This document shows, one piece after another, positions 33,432 through 33,471 of a stretch of 33,471 bases of DNA. The DNA comes from Acidisphaera sp. L21. GTDB taxonomy: Bacteria > Pseudomonadota > Alphaproteobacteria > Acetobacterales > Acetobacteraceae. Where the stretch lies: NCBI RefSeq assembly GCF_009765685.1, contig NZ_LMUY01000151.1:184108-217578 (forward strand), written 5' to 3'. The notes under the pieces were generated by a model. The model did not search any database and was not told the DNA's origin. It was given only the letters and a program-made list of their open reading frames with translations. The number at the start of each line of letters is the position of its first letter. The first letter of the stretch is position 1. Position numbers and translations under genes: made by a program.

Positions 33432-33471
33432 GCGTTGCTCTGCGGCCGCCTTCCACGGAGCATGCGGGTAT

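Overview
The window is GC-rich chromosomal DNA from an alphaproteobacterium, most likely of the Rhodospirillales and probably Acetobacteraceae. This rests on gene content only: the fliF-fliG-fliH-fliN-flbD order, AddAB instead of RecBCD, an addB-addA-trxA operon behind tsaE and a MurU-like gene, a ChvG/ChvI pair, MetX/MetW, a DUF6502/DUF5666 pair and a polyprenyl glycosylphosphotransferase. Genes are tightly packed, often with stop/start overlaps, and no gene-free stretch exceeds about 150 bases. I saw no rRNA, tRNA, insertion sequence, CRISPR array or integrase.

Layout. (1) 1-7900, plus strand: flagellar genes. The end of flgD (hook cap) is followed by an operon for the MS-ring (fliF), the switch (fliG, fliN), the export ATPase regulator (fliH), the sigma-54 regulator flbD and the export gate flhA. 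It ends at a hairpin shared with the converging trxA. (2) 7949-15825, minus strand: tsaE, murU, addB, addA and trxA, chained by four 4-nt stop/start overlaps. (3) 15908-17628, plus: a type-2 ferredoxin-NADP reductase and a divergent ClpP, then a strong terminator. (4) 17667-20478, minus: an AI-2E-family membrane protein, then an AlgF-like exported protein, an SGNH hydrolase and a 42-residue lipoprotein in close succession. (5) 20540-23406, minus: chvI, chvG and glutathione peroxidase, divergent from a HugZ-like flavin/heme-type protein. (6) 24179-26292, minus: DUF6502 protein and DUF5666 lipoprotein, divergent from a small soluble histidine kinase whose promoter carries two matching palindromes; then arfB. 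(7) 27603-29403, minus: metX and metW. (8) 29481-33431, plus: a chorismate mutase with a degenerate P-protein-like tail, hisC, a sugar-phosphate transferase that starts exopolysaccharide synthesis, and a DUF3060 lipoprotein.

Most of the window is housekeeping. The parts that best repay attention are the AlgF-like/SGNH/mini-lipoprotein operon (a possible envelope or polysaccharide acyl-modification module without an AlgI in view), the paired CGTGGG-N7-CCCACG palindromes, one exactly inside the spacer of a good sigma-70-type promoter, the ClpP whose catalytic Asp position reads Asn, the MurU gene without AmgK, and the CGGCAAA palindrome ahead of fliF that may be an FlbD site. All functional statements come from reading motifs by eye; no database search was run.
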